The notes beneath the pieces were generated by a model. The model was not told the origin of the DNA and made no database searches. It saw only the letters and a list, made by a program, of their open reading frames with translations. A DNA stretch of 33,957 nucleotides, from NCBI GenBank assembly GCA_002361655.1, contig DETM01000056.1:19588-53544 (forward strand), in the 5' to 3' direction. This document shows positions 1 to 9,319 of this stretch, piece by piece. Position numbers and translations under genes: made by a program. Origin of the DNA: Prevotella sp. UBA3288 (lineage in GTDB: Bacteria > Bacteroidota > Bacteroidia > Bacteroidales > Bacteroidaceae). Position 1 is the first letter of the stretch; the number at the start of each line of letters is the position of its first letter.

Positions 1-2708
1 TGAACATCCAGGCCGACGGTAACCCGTCGGGTGCTGCCACGGTTCGTATCCGTGGTGTGGGAACGCTCAACGACAACGACCCCCTCTACATCATTGACGG
101 TGTGCCCACCAAGTCGGGTATGCACGAACTGAACGGCAACGACATCGAGAGCATCCAGGTGCTTAAGGATGCCGCCTCGGCTTCTATCTATGGTTCGCGT
201 GCTGCCAATGGTGTGATCATCATCACCACTAAAAGGGGCAAGGACGGACAGGTGAAGGTGAACCTCGATGCCAGCATCGCCGCTTCGATGTATGCCCACC
301 GGATGAAGGTGCTCAACGCCGAGGAGTGGGGCCGCGCTTTCTGGCAGGCCAATGTCAACGACGGTGTCAACCCGAACAACAACACGCTGGGCTATCATTT
401 CGACTGGGGCTACGACCAGAACGGCACGCCCATTCTGAACAAGGTGACCATGCAGAAGTATCTGGACGATGCCAACACCATCCCGGCATCCGACACCGAC
501 TGGTTTGACGAGACCACCCGCACCGGTGTCATCCAGAACTATAATGTCAGCGTCAGCAACGGCTCGGAGCGCGGCTCGGCCTATCTCTCGCTGGGCTACT
601 ATAAGAATCTGGGCATCATCAAGGAGACCGACTTCGAGCGTTTCTCCGTCCGTATGAATGCCGATTACAAACTGTTTGGCGACGTGCTGACCATCGGCGA
701 GCACTTCACGCTGAACCGCACGTCGGAAGTCGGTGCCCCCGGCGGATTCATCGGCAACGTGCTGCAGTACAACCCCTCATTTCCTATTTATAATACTAAA
801 GGCGAGTTTGCCAACCTCACCGGCAGTTACTCTGACCGTGAGAACCCTGTTGAGGTGCTGGAGCGCAACAAGGACAACCGCTACACCTACTGGCGCACCT
901 TCGGCGATGTGTTCATCAGTCTGCAGCCCATCAAGAACCTGACGCTGAAGACCACCTTCGGTATTGACTATTCGCAGAAGAAGCAGCGTTTCTTCACGTA
1001 TCCCATCAAGAACGGCAACGTGGCCAACAGCGACAATGCCGTGGAGGCCAAGCAGGAGCACTGGATGAAGTGGATGTGGAACGCCATCGCCACCTACAAT
1101 CTCGAGATCGGCAAACATCGTGGCGACGCCCTGGTGGGTATGGAGTTGAACCGTCAGGACAACGAGTATTTCTCCGGTATGCGCTACGGCTATGCCGTGC
1201 TGACCCCCGACTACATGTGGCCCGATGCAGGTTCCGGCCAGCAGAAGGCCTTCGGCTCGGGCGACGGTTTCTCGCTGGTGTCCTTCTTCGGCAAGTTGAA
1301 CTACACCTACAACGACCGCTATCTGGCCAGCCTCACCGTTCGTCATGACGGTTCGAGCCGTTTCGGCCAGAACAACAAATACGGTACCTTCCCCTCTGTC
1401 AGTGCCGGCTGGCGCATCTCTGAGGAGAAATTCATGGAGCCGACCCGCGGGTGGCTCGACAATCTGAAGTTGCGTGCCTCGTGGGGACAGACCGGTAACC
1501 AGGAGATCTCCAACATCGCCCGTTACACCATCTATAAGGCCAACTATGGCGAGGCTGGTTTCGGCGGTCAGAGTTACGGCACCAGTTACGACATCCAGGG
1601 TAGCAACGGCGGTCGTACCCTCGATTCTGGCTTCAAGCGCGACCAGATAGGCAACGACGACATCAAGTGGGAGACCACCACACAGACCAACATCGGCCTG
1701 GACTTCGGGCTGCTGGGCAATGCCCTCTACGGCAGTTTCGAGTGGTACTTCAAGAAGACCAAGGACATTCTGGTCTATATGCCGGGCATCGGCATCATGG
1801 GCGAAGGCAGTTCGAAGTGGATCAATGCCGGCGAGGTAGAGAACAAGGGTATCGAGTTCAACATGGGCTATCGCGGTTCAAAGGGCGACTTCAGTTACGA
1901 CCTGGCAGCCAACATCAGCACCAACCGCAACAAGGTGACCAAACTGCCTGAGACGATTGCCTCGAAGGGTACCTTTGGCGGCAGCGGCGTGAAGAGCGTC
2001 GTCGGCCACCCCATCAACTCGTATGTCGGATATGTCTACGACGGCATCTTCAAGAGCCAGGAAGAGGTGGACAACCATGCCACCCAGGAGGGAGCCGCCG
2101 TGGGCCGTATGCGTTTCAAAGACATCTCCGGACCTGACGGCCGTCCCGACGGCATCATCAACGAGGCCGACCAGGACTGGATCTACGATCCGACACCCGA
2201 CTTCACCTATGGCCTGAATGTCTACCTGCAGTACAAGGACTTCGACTTCACCATGTTCTGGCAGGGCGTGCAGGGTGTCGATGCACTGACCACCGTCAAG
2301 CCCGGCGACGACACCAATGGCGGCTACAAGGTGCAGACCGACCTGTGGGCAGGTGTCAACGTGGCCTATCTGAACAAGGGCGACCGTGTGCTCGATGCCT
2401 GGACCCCCAACAACCAGGGCTCTAACATCCCGGCCCTCTCGCTCTACGACAACAACAACGAGAAGCGTTTCTCGTCCTACTATGTCGAAAACGGCTCTTA
2501 CCTAAAACTGCGCACCATCCAGTTCGGCTACAACCTGCCGAAGGCACTGACCGAGAAACTCCACATGTCGAAGATCCGCACATACATTTCGGCACAGAAC
2601 CTGCTGACCATCAAGAGCAGCAAGTTCACCGGCGTAGACCCCGAGAACGCCCTCTTTGGCTATCCTATCCCTCTCAACGTGACCTTCGGACTCAACGTAT
2701 CGTTCTAA
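1..2708 (+). CDS. susC: SusC-like TonB-dependent outer-membrane transporter, 5' end outside window
   Basis: The reading frame is open from position 3 to the stop at 2706-2708, giving 901 residues; the GTG at 57 is internal, because the codons before it already read as SusC plug sequence (NIQADGNPSGAATVRIRGVG). The plug domain is recognisable by LYIIDGVP and by LKDAASASIYGSRAANG followed by GVIIITTKRG, the hallmark of the SusC/RagA family. The rest is the 22-stranded barrel, ending in Phe as outer-membrane barrels do (LNVSF). The signal peptide, the carboxypeptidase-like N-terminal domain and the TonB box must lie upstream of the window. By family, it imports oligosaccharides through the outer membrane under a SusD lid. 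SusD and fructan enzymes follow on the same strand, so the likely substrate is fructo-oligosaccharide. That specificity is inferred from context, not from the barrel sequence. Confidence 0.96.
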   Translation, partial: NIQADGNPSGAATVRIRGVGTLNDNDPLYIIDGVPTKSGMHELNGNDIESIQVLKDAASASIYGSRAANGVIIITTKRGKDGQVKVNLDASIAASMYAHRMKVLNAEEWGRAFWQANVNDGVNPNNNTLGYHFDWGYDQNGTPILNKVTMQKYLDDANTIPASDTDWFDETTRTGVIQNYNVSVSNGSERGSAYLSLGYYKNLGIIKETDFERFSVRMNADYKLFGDVLTIGEHFTLNRTSEVGAPGGFIGNVLQYNPSFPIYNTKGEFANLTGSYSDRENPVEVLERNKDNRYTYWRTFGDVFISLQPIKNLTLKTTFGIDYSQKKQRFFTYPIKNGNVANSDNAVEAKQEHWMKWMWNAIATYNLEIGKHRGDALVGMELNRQDNEYFSGMRYGYAVLTPDYMWPDAGSGQQKAFGSGDGFSLVSFFGKLNYTYNDRYLASLTVRHDGSSRFGQNNKYGTFPSVSAGWRISEEKFMEPTRGWLDNLKLRASWGQTGNQEISNIARYTIYKANYGEAGFGGQSYGTSYDIQGSNGGRTLDSGFKRDQIGNDDIKWETTTQTNIGLDFGLLGNALYGSFEWYFKKTKDILVYMPGIGIMGEGSSKWINAGEVENKGIEFNMGYRGSKGDFSYDLAANISTNRNKVTKLPETIASKGTFGGSGVKSVVGHPINSYVGYVYDGIFKSQEEVDNHATQEGAAVGRMRFKDISGPDGRPDGIINEADQDWIYDPTPDFTYGLNVYLQYKDFDFTMFWQGVQGVDALTTVKPGDDTNGGYKVQTDLWAGVNVAYLNKGDRVLDAWTPNNQGSNIPALSLYDNNNEKRFSSYYVENGSYLKLRTIQFGYNLPKALTEKLHMSKIRTYISAQNLLTIKSSKFTGVDPENALFGYPIPLNVTFGLNVSF

Positions 2709-2721
2709 ATGAAGAATGAAG
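2708..2721. repeat. Two heptamer repeats after susC
   Basis: AATGAAG occurs twice in tandem, starting on the last base of the susC stop codon. It is the shortest member of the junction-repeat class seen between several genes here. Confidence 0.5.
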
Positions 2722-2770
2722 AATTTGCTACCGCATTCCAAATTCTATACCATAATAAATATATAAAGCA

Positions 2771-4549
2771 ATGAAAAAGATTCAATATAACAACAACGGA
2801 AAGAGGAGTCTGAACATGACGATGAAGTTACTCGGCGCAGCATTCTTCATGCTCTATGCTTCAATCTTCTTTTCCTCCTGCTCCGATTTCCTCGACGAGC
2901 AGAAGCCTCAGGGAACATTATCCGACATTGAGGTGACCAACCCCGACAAGGTGGACAATCTGGTCATTTCGGCCTATGCCGTATTCACCACGGCCGAGGA
3001 CATCAACTCGTCGTTCTCGATGTGGAACTTCGACGTGCGCAGCGACGATGCCTATAAAGGCGGCTCGTCGACCAACGACGGCGACGTGTTCCACCAACTG
3101 GAAGTGGAGAAAGGCGTGCTGACCACCAACTGGAACATCAACGACATGTGGGTCCGTCTGTACAATGCCCTGTCGCGTGTCAACACGGCCATCGCCGTCA
3201 TAGAGCAGTGCGACGACTCTTATTCGCTCAAGGCCCAACGCATGGCTGAGATGAAGTTTCTCCGTGCCTACGGCCATTTCCTGCTGAAGCGGTTGTATAA
3301 GAACATCCCCTTTGTCGTCAACCCCAACATGACGGAAGAAGAGTACAACACGCTCTCCAATCGCGAATACTCCAACGACGAGGGATGGGCGCTGATTGCC
3401 AAGGAACTGGAAGAGGCCTATGCCAATCTGCCTGTGACACAGGCCGACAAGGGACGTCCCACGAAGGCTGCCTGTGCTGCTTTCCTGGCCAAGGTCTACC
3501 TCTACAAGGCTTATCGGCAGGATGATGCCAACAGCAATCAGGTGACGGCCATCAACCAGGACGATCTGAAGAAAGTCGTCGAATACACCGACCCCGCCAT
3601 ATTCAATGCCGGTGGCTATGCCCTCGAGAGCGACTTCCACAACAACTTCCGTCCCGAGAAGGAGTATGAGAACGGTGCCGAGTCGATATGGGCCATCCAG
3701 TATTCTATCAACGATGGTTCTACCTACGGCAACCTCAACTGGAGTTATGGACTCATCGTGCCCAACATTCCCGACGTGACCGATGGCGGCTGCGATTTCT
3801 ACAAACCCACGCAGAACCTGGTGAACGCCTTCAAGACCGGACTCGACGGACTGCCCATGGCCAACTGCAACGATGCCAACTACGACATGACCGTCGACAA
3901 TGCCGACCCCCGTCTGTTCCTCACTGTCGGCATCACCGGACTACCCTATATGTTCAACAAGAAGTACATCATGGATCATTCGTCGGCATGGAGCCGTTCG
4001 GGCGGCATCTACGGCTACTACGTCACCCTGAAGCATAATGTCGACCCCGACCTCATCGGCACATACCTCATTCACGGCTCTTATTGGGCCAGCCCCATGA
4101 ACCGCATCGTGTTCCGCTATGCCGATGTGCTGCTGATGCGTGCCGAGGCACAGGCTCAACTGGGCAACACGGCTGAAGCCATTCAGTTGGTCAACCAGAT
4201 TCGTAGCCGTGCCGCTGGAAGCACACAGATGATTGCCGACTACGAAAACCGTTACGGCGTGCATCTCTACTGTAAGAATTACGCCGGCGCTTATTCGAAG
4301 GACGAAGCCCTTCGGATCGTAAAGACCGAGCGCCGTCTGGAACTGGCCATGGAGAGCGAGCGTTTCTTCGACCTGGTACGCTGGGGCGACGCGGCATCGG
4401 TCATCACCGCTTATGTGACGAAAGAGAAAGAGCGTGTCTCCTTCCTCGGCGAAGCCCAGTTTACTCAGAACCGTGACGAGTATCTCCCCATCCCTCATGA
4501 GCAGATCTCCTCATCTAACGGCCACTATGTACAGAACATCAACTGGTAA
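2771..4549 (+). CDS. susD: SusD/RagB-family outer-membrane lipoprotein
   Basis: The 592-residue product has a lipoprotein signal ending in FFSSC (Cys37), followed by SDFLDEQKPQG, the typical SusD mature N-terminus. The central TPR-like helices include WVRLYNALSRVNTAI and MKFLRAYGHFLLKRLY. The C-terminal part carries YADVLLMRAEAQAQLGN and TERRLELAMESERFFDLVRW, both standard RagB/SusD signatures. Length is normal for the family. The ATG at 2771 gives a long n-region; ATGs at codons 16 and 18 would give a more ordinary signal peptide, so the exact start is uncertain. It starts 62 bp after susC and is presumably cotranscribed. By family it caps the SusC barrel and binds the incoming glycan at the cell surface. 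Fructan as ligand is inferred from the neighbouring GH32 enzymes. Confidence 0.96.
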   Translation: MKKIQYNNNGKRSLNMTMKLLGAAFFMLYASIFFSSCSDFLDEQKPQGTLSDIEVTNPDKVDNLVISAYAVFTTAEDINSSFSMWNFDVRSDDAYKGGSSTNDGDVFHQLEVEKGVLTTNWNINDMWVRLYNALSRVNTAIAVIEQCDDSYSLKAQRMAEMKFLRAYGHFLLKRLYKNIPFVVNPNMTEEEYNTLSNREYSNDEGWALIAKELEEAYANLPVTQADKGRPTKAACAAFLAKVYLYKAYRQDDANSNQVTAINQDDLKKVVEYTDPAIFNAGGYALESDFHNNFRPEKEYENGAESIWAIQYSINDGSTYGNLNWSYGLIVPNIPDVTDGGCDFYKPTQNLVNAFKTGLDGLPMANCNDANYDMTVDNADPRLFLTVGITGLPYMFNKKYIMDHSSAWSRSGGIYGYYVTLKHNVDPDLIGTYLIHGSYWASPMNRIVFRYADVLLMRAEAQAQLGNTAEAIQLVNQIRSRAAGSTQMIADYENRYGVHLYCKNYAGAYSKDEALRIVKTERRLELAMESERFFDLVRWGDAASVITAYVTKEKERVSFLGEAQFTQNRDEYLPIPHEQISSSNGHYVQNINW

Positions 4550-4552
4550 AAG

Positions 4553-4580
4553 ATTGAACTTTGAACTTTGAACATTGAAG
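4553..4580. repeat. Four heptamer repeats between susD and the DUF4960 gene
   Basis: Four contiguous 7-mers of the form (A/T)TTGAA(C/G) fill the whole junction, running from 4 bp after the susD stop to the ATTATG start region of the next gene. Confidence 0.75.
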
Positions 4581-4583
4581 ATT

Positions 4584-5966
4584 ATGAAAACAATATTATA
4601 TTCAGCATTCGCGTTCTTTTTCTCGGTCACGGCTTTCATGGCCTGCTCGAGCGACAACGTAAGCGACCTCGCCCTGTCGGGCGACTGCATGGTAGAGTCG
4701 TTCGAACTGAACGATACTTATCGGGGGGTGATCGACCTCTCTAAGCGTACGATTAAGGTGAAAGTGCCTGTCGACTTCTCCGGCAAGCAGCAGATGAAGA
4801 TTACGAAGATGCAGATTTCCAGTGGTGCTCAGGCAAACATGTCTGTGGGAAGCGTGGCAGACTTCTCTGCCTCGCAGACACTCCATGTGACCAATGGCGA
4901 CCTCTTCCTCGACTGGGCTGTCAATGTCAAAAACGATGAGGCTCGCATCACATCATTCATCATCAACGACACTTATAAGGCCACCATCAACGAAGAAGAG
5001 CACACCATCACGGCTTCGCTGCCCGCTTCTGTCGACGTGACGAAGATTGTGCCTACTATCACGGTCACTGAAGATGCCATTCTGTCGCCTAAGGGGGGTG
5101 TCACCACCGACTTCACCAACCCCGTGACCTATACCGTCACTGACAATACTGCCACTGCCACCTATACCGTGACACTGCAGACTATCAACGCACCGAAGGC
5201 CATCTTCCTCGGCAGCAGCAATGCCACCAAGATGGAAGAACTGGTAGGCGAGGAACTGGAAGCCTGCAAGTGGATGCTCGCCAATGTCGAGAAGTCTGTC
5301 TTCGTATCGTGGGGAGACATGGCCAATATGGATCTATCTGAGTGCGAGGTCATCTTCTGGCACTGGCAGCACCAGCCGTCAGAGACGCTGTCCGACTTTG
5401 AGAGCGGAGCCACATCGGCTGCCATGGCCTATCGCGGCAAACTGCAGGACTACTACAACCGCGGAGGCGCCTTCGTCCTCGGTCGTGCAGCAGTGAACTA
5501 TGCTGCATCGCTCGGTGCTGTGAAGGATGCCCTCTGTGCCAACAACTGCTGGGGTGCCAACGACGATGGCGGCGATGTCATCAATGCCGGTGGCGAATGG
5601 AGTTTCCTGCCCAACGACACTTCGCATCCTGTATGGCAGAACCTAGTTGGCGGCAACGAGAAGATTATCACCACCGATGCCGGCTACAAGATTTCCAACT
5701 GTGTGTCGCAGTGGGGCAGTTGGAGTTTCAGCGGCTTTGCCGACTGGGAGGCCAAGACCGGCTGCCGTGCCCTGGGTCATGGCGGCGATGGTGCTGTGGT
5801 CGTCTGGGAGGCTCCTGCTGCCGACGGCACCTTCGGCAAGGGAGGCATCATCTGCTTCGGTTCGGGCTGCTACGACTGGTATTCGCCCAACCCCTACGAG
5901 TCTCACTATCACGACAACGTGGGTATTATGACTGGCAATGCCATCAAGTATGTTACGGGAAAGTGA
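4584..5966 (+). CDS. DUF4960-type surface glycan-binding lipoprotein of the fructan locus
   Basis: I place the start at the ATG at 4584 rather than the TTG nine bases upstream. The resulting N-terminus (MKTILYSAFAFFF...FMAC) closely matches the paralogous leader of the next gene, with the lipobox Cys at residue 21. Residues 37-117 and 121-199 look like two tandem Ig-like repeats: compare SFELNDTYRGVIDLSKRTI with SFIINDTYKATINEEEHTI, resembling DUF5018-type repeats. Residues 204-460 match what I know as DUF4960, a domain found in fructan loci, rich in Trp, Gly and Cys (HWQHQPSE, GGAFVLGRAAVNYA, CFGSGCYDWYSPNPYESHYHD). It occupies the position of the surface glycan-binding protein BT1761 in the B. 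theta levan locus. The role as a surface fructan-binding protein is inferred from that position; an enzymatic role cannot be excluded. Confidence 0.85.
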   Translation: MKTILYSAFAFFFSVTAFMACSSDNVSDLALSGDCMVESFELNDTYRGVIDLSKRTIKVKVPVDFSGKQQMKITKMQISSGAQANMSVGSVADFSASQTLHVTNGDLFLDWAVNVKNDEARITSFIINDTYKATINEEEHTITASLPASVDVTKIVPTITVTEDAILSPKGGVTTDFTNPVTYTVTDNTATATYTVTLQTINAPKAIFLGSSNATKMEELVGEELEACKWMLANVEKSVFVSWGDMANMDLSECEVIFWHWQHQPSETLSDFESGATSAAMAYRGKLQDYYNRGGAFVLGRAAVNYAASLGAVKDALCANNCWGANDDGGDVINAGGEWSFLPNDTSHPVWQNLVGGNEKIITTDAGYKISNCVSQWGSWSFSGFADWEAKTGCRALGHGGDGAVVVWEAPAADGTFGKGGIICFGSGCYDWYSPNPYESHYHDNVGIMTGNAIKYVTGK

Positions 5967-5984
5967 ACATTGAACATTGAACAT
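5964..5984. repeat. Three heptamer repeats that include the DUF4960 stop codon
   Basis: TGAACAT occurs three times in tandem, and the TGA of the first copy is the stop codon of the upstream gene. A degenerate fourth unit follows before the ATTATG start at 6000. Confidence 0.75.
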
Positions 5985-5999
5985 TAAAAATAGATAATT

Positions 6000-7604
6000 A
6001 TGAAAACAATAATATATTCTGTATTCGCAGTCATGCTGTCAGCCACCGCGCTGACGGCATGCAGCGACGACAAGTTCGACGGCGATGCACCCAAGGATTG
6101 GGCTGGGACGACCTATCTGTTTACACCTACCGACGAGGCTGGCTTCAGAACCTATTATACCCCGACACTTGGACGCTGTGGCGACCCCATGCCTTTCTAC
6201 GACAAGAAAGCAGGCGACTTCAAGGTGCTCTATCTGCAGGAGTATGAAAAGAACGCTGTCTACCGCTTCCACCCCATCTGGGCCGTGAGCACCACCGATG
6301 GCTGCAACTACGCTTCTCTGGGCGAGGTGCTGCCTACTGCCAACAACGACTATGCCCAGGATGCGGCGCTAGGTACCGGCTGTGCATACTATAGCGACAA
6401 AGACGGTCTCTACTACATCTACTACACCGGCCACAACGGCAACTGCCAGAACCGCGAGGTAGTGCTGCGAGCCACCTCTACCGACTTCAAGACCTGGACC
6501 AAGGATATCGCCTGGTCGATGAAAGGTACCGACTACGGCTATTCTGCCAACGACTTCCGCGACCCGCAAATCTTCGAAGCCGACGGCACGTATCACATGA
6601 TCATCGCCACCTATCCCGCTTGGGGCGGCGATCCTGTCTTCGCCGAGTTCAAGTCGGGCGATCTGAGAAACTGGGAGCATGTGGGCAGTTTCAAGATGAT
6701 CTGGGACCGTATGTTGGAGTGTCCCGATGTGTTCAAGATGGGCAACTACTGGTATCTTGTCTACAGCGAGAGTTTCAAGAGGTCGTGGAGCCGCAAGGTG
6801 AAGTATATGATGGCTGACTCGTGGGAGAACCTGAAGAAGTGTTTTGACGACCCGGGGGCCAACTGGCCGAAGGACGGCAAGGAGGGAGTGCTCGACAGCC
6901 GCGCCTTCTATGCCGGCAAGACCGCCTCTGACGGCAACGACCGCTACATCTGGGGATGGTGTCCCTTCCGCTCGGGTGCCGACATTCACGAGAAGAATAT
7001 CAGTGTAGGAGCAGGCGACGGCAACGAGCCTAACTGGTCGGGAGCCCTCGTGTGCCACAAGATCATACAACATACCGACGGCACGCTGACCCTCGGCGCC
7101 GTGCCAGCCATGGCTGCCAAGTACAACCAGCCGCTTGAGACCAAGGTGATGCAGAGCAACGGCTATACCGACGGTACGCTGAAGGGCGACGGTGCTTACG
7201 TGCTCTACAGCCGTCTGGGCAACTGCAACCATATCTCGTTCACCGTCAAAACCTCAAACAACTGGGATAAGTTTGGCATCTCTGTTGTTCGTGCTACCGA
7301 TTCGAAGAAGTACTACACAATGGTGGTCAACCCTGAGGACGAGAACCACCGTAAGGTGAACTTCGAGCAGGAGGGCGAGGATGGCAAAGGCTTCATCGAG
7401 GCCATCGACGGCTATTGGTTCGAGCGTCCGCAGGACAATGTCTATCATGTCGACATCTATACCGACAACTCTGTTCTGGTGATGTACATCAACGATGTCT
7501 GCGCCTATACCCAGCGTATCTATGGCATCCAGAAGAACTGCTGGAGCATCAACAACTATGGCGGGTCGGTGACAATCAGCGATGTGAAGGTGACACAGTA
7601 TTAG
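6000..7604 (+). CDS. GH32-family lipoprotein, candidate surface endo-fructanase
   Basis: The 534-residue product has a lipoprotein signal (ALTAC, Cys21), so it should be membrane-anchored and probably surface-exposed. The GH32 five-bladed propeller is recognisable from its three acidic motifs: a divergent nucleophile motif GDPMPFY (Asp62, in place of the usual WMNDPN), NDFRDPQIF (Asp188, transition-state stabiliser) and LECPDVF (Glu240, acid/base). The region after about residue 360 is a beta-sandwich of the kind that follows GH32 propellers. As I recall, the B. theta endo-levanase BT1760 is also a lipoprotein at the same place in its locus. The role is cutting long fructan chains at the cell surface. 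Endo action and levan versus inulin preference are inferred. The leader is nearly the same as that of the preceding gene, suggesting shared ancestry of the 5' ends. Confidence 0.85.
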   Translation: MKTIIYSVFAVMLSATALTACSDDKFDGDAPKDWAGTTYLFTPTDEAGFRTYYTPTLGRCGDPMPFYDKKAGDFKVLYLQEYEKNAVYRFHPIWAVSTTDGCNYASLGEVLPTANNDYAQDAALGTGCAYYSDKDGLYYIYYTGHNGNCQNREVVLRATSTDFKTWTKDIAWSMKGTDYGYSANDFRDPQIFEADGTYHMIIATYPAWGGDPVFAEFKSGDLRNWEHVGSFKMIWDRMLECPDVFKMGNYWYLVYSESFKRSWSRKVKYMMADSWENLKKCFDDPGANWPKDGKEGVLDSRAFYAGKTASDGNDRYIWGWCPFRSGADIHEKNISVGAGDGNEPNWSGALVCHKIIQHTDGTLTLGAVPAMAAKYNQPLETKVMQSNGYTDGTLKGDGAYVLYSRLGNCNHISFTVKTSNNWDKFGISVVRATDSKKYYTMVVNPEDENHRKVNFEQEGEDGKGFIEAIDGYWFERPQDNVYHVDIYTDNSVLVMYINDVCAYTQRIYGIQKNCWSINNYGGSVTISDVKVTQY

Positions 7605-7623
7605 TACTAACCCGAAGACGGAA

Positions 7624-9300
7624 ATGAAAAGAATCTTATTGACTATTTTGGCAGTGGTGACGGCAGGCCTGGCGATGGCTCAGGCACCGTTGCTGCTCGG
7701 CAAAAACCATGCCATGAAGCGTGTGGGAGTGGAAGACCGCTACCTGCTGCTGCCTGTGCAGGAGCGAGAGGAGTATGCGGCCATCAAGGTGCTGGCCAAC
7801 AACCAGCAGGTGCAGGCGCTGAACGTGAAACTGGCCGTCGACCATGTGGACTACTACGTGCCGCTGGACATCGAGCGCTTCGGGGCTGGTGAGTTGCTGC
7901 TCGACATCTTCTTCCACGGCGACCGCCGCTTCACGGGGGCTATGAAGGACTTCCTCTGCTGGAAGGAGATGAAGCAGAGCAACACTTTCGACACGAAAAA
8001 CCGCGAGAAATACCGTCCCGTGTATCACCACACGCCAGTCTATGGCTGGATGAACGATCCCAATGGTATGTTCTATAAGGATGGTGTCTATCACCTCTTC
8101 TATCAGTGGAACCCCTACGGCTCGCAGTGGGAGAACATGACATGGGGACACTCCACCTCGCGTGACCTGATCCACTGGACGGCTCAGCCCACGGCCATCG
8201 AGGCTGATGCACTGGGCACCATCTTCAGCGGTTCGTGTGTGGTGGACAAGCAGCAAGACCGGGTGGTGGCTTTCTACACCTCTGCAGGACAGAGCCAGAC
8301 ACAGTCGATGGCCGTGTCGAAAGATGGCGGCAAGACCTTCGAGAAGTTCAGCGGCAACCCCGTGCTGGTGAGCACCGAAGAGGACTTCCGCGATCCGAAG
8401 GTGATGTGGAACGACGAGGTGAAGCGCTGGATCATGGTGCTGGCTGTCGGTCAGGAGATGCACTTCTATTCGTCGGCCAATCTGAAGGACTGGAAGTATG
8501 AGAGTGCTTTCGGCAAGGAGTACGGCTGTCATGACGGTGTGTGGGAGTGTCCCGACCTGATGAAACTGCCGGTGCGCGGCACCGACAAGCAGAAGTGGAT
8601 GCTCATCTGCAATATCAACCCCGGCGGTCCCTTCGGCGGATCGGCAACGCAGTACTTCATCGGCGACTTCGACGGTCATAAGTTTACCTGCGACCACAAA
8701 GACACCCGCTGGATGGACTATGGCAAGGACCACTATGCCACCGTCACCTTCGACAATGCGCCGGAAGGCCGACGCATCGCCCTGGCCTGGATGTCGAACT
8801 GGCAGTATGCCAATCAGGTGCCCACAAAACAGTATCGTTCGGCCAACTCGGTGCCTCGCGACCTGGACCTCTTCGAATACAACGGACAGACCTACTGTGG
8901 CGTCACACCGTCGAAGGAACTGCTGTCGTTGCGGGGCAAGGTAGTGAAGACGCTGCCGCAGGCCGGTGAGATTGTTGTCGACCTGAAAGGCTCGACGGAG
9001 ATCACGCTGTCGAACGCACTGGGTGAGCAGGTGGTGATGGTCTATGATGCTTCGAAGCGCACCTTCTCGATGGATCGCACCCGCACCTATGCCAGTTTCA
9101 GCGAGGCCTTCCCCTGTGTCACCACCAGTCCCGTCTATGGTGACATCAGTCAGTTGCGCATTTTCATCGACCGCTGCTCTATCGAGGCTTTCGATGCTGA
9201 GGGCCGTATGGCGATGACCAATCTGGTGTTCCCCTCGGAGCCTTATAATAATATAAAGGTAAAGGGAGGCAAAGTGACCATGTACCAAATTGAGAATTGA
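7624..9300 (+). CDS. Periplasmic GH32 exo-fructanase (levanase/inulinase type)
   Basis: The 558-residue product starts with a cleavable signal peptide (AMAQA, no lipobox), so it is probably periplasmic. Residues about 25-125 form an N-terminal beta-domain often seen on Bacteroidota GH32 enzymes (DUF4980-like, from memory). The propeller then begins with YGWMNDPNGMFY (nucleophile Asp145). FRDPKV (Asp257) and WECPDL (Glu308) complete the catalytic set, and LRIFIDRCSIEAF marks the C-terminal sandwich typical of GH32. All key residues are canonical. The expected reaction is removal of terminal fructose from fructo-oligosaccharides or sucrose. It starts 19 bp after the preceding gene, and its last codons (Q-I-E-N-stop) lie inside a heptamer repeat. 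GH32 membership is very secure; linkage preference cannot be read from sequence. Confidence 0.95.
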   Translation: MKRILLTILAVVTAGLAMAQAPLLLGKNHAMKRVGVEDRYLLLPVQEREEYAAIKVLANNQQVQALNVKLAVDHVDYYVPLDIERFGAGELLLDIFFHGDRRFTGAMKDFLCWKEMKQSNTFDTKNREKYRPVYHHTPVYGWMNDPNGMFYKDGVYHLFYQWNPYGSQWENMTWGHSTSRDLIHWTAQPTAIEADALGTIFSGSCVVDKQQDRVVAFYTSAGQSQTQSMAVSKDGGKTFEKFSGNPVLVSTEEDFRDPKVMWNDEVKRWIMVLAVGQEMHFYSSANLKDWKYESAFGKEYGCHDGVWECPDLMKLPVRGTDKQKWMLICNINPGGPFGGSATQYFIGDFDGHKFTCDHKDTRWMDYGKDHYATVTFDNAPEGRRIALAWMSNWQYANQVPTKQYRSANSVPRDLDLFEYNGQTYCGVTPSKELLSLRGKVVKTLPQAGEIVVDLKGSTEITLSNALGEQVVMVYDASKRTFSMDRTRTYASFSEAFPCVTTSPVYGDISQLRIFIDRCSIEAFDAEGRMAMTNLVFPSEPYNNIKVKGGKVTMYQIEN

Positions 9301-9316
9301 GAATTGTGAATTGAGA
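9289..9316. repeat. Four heptamer repeats across the GH32 stop codon
   Basis: Four tandem units of ATTGAGA (third unit ATTGTGA) encode the last residues and stop of the GH32 gene and run up to the ATTATG start of the permease gene. Confidence 0.75.
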
Positions 9317-9319
9317 ATT

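Noticed and set aside
57..59. GTG as the start of SusC
   Set aside because: Upstream codons in the same frame continue the conserved plug domain to the window edge, so the gene simply begins outside.
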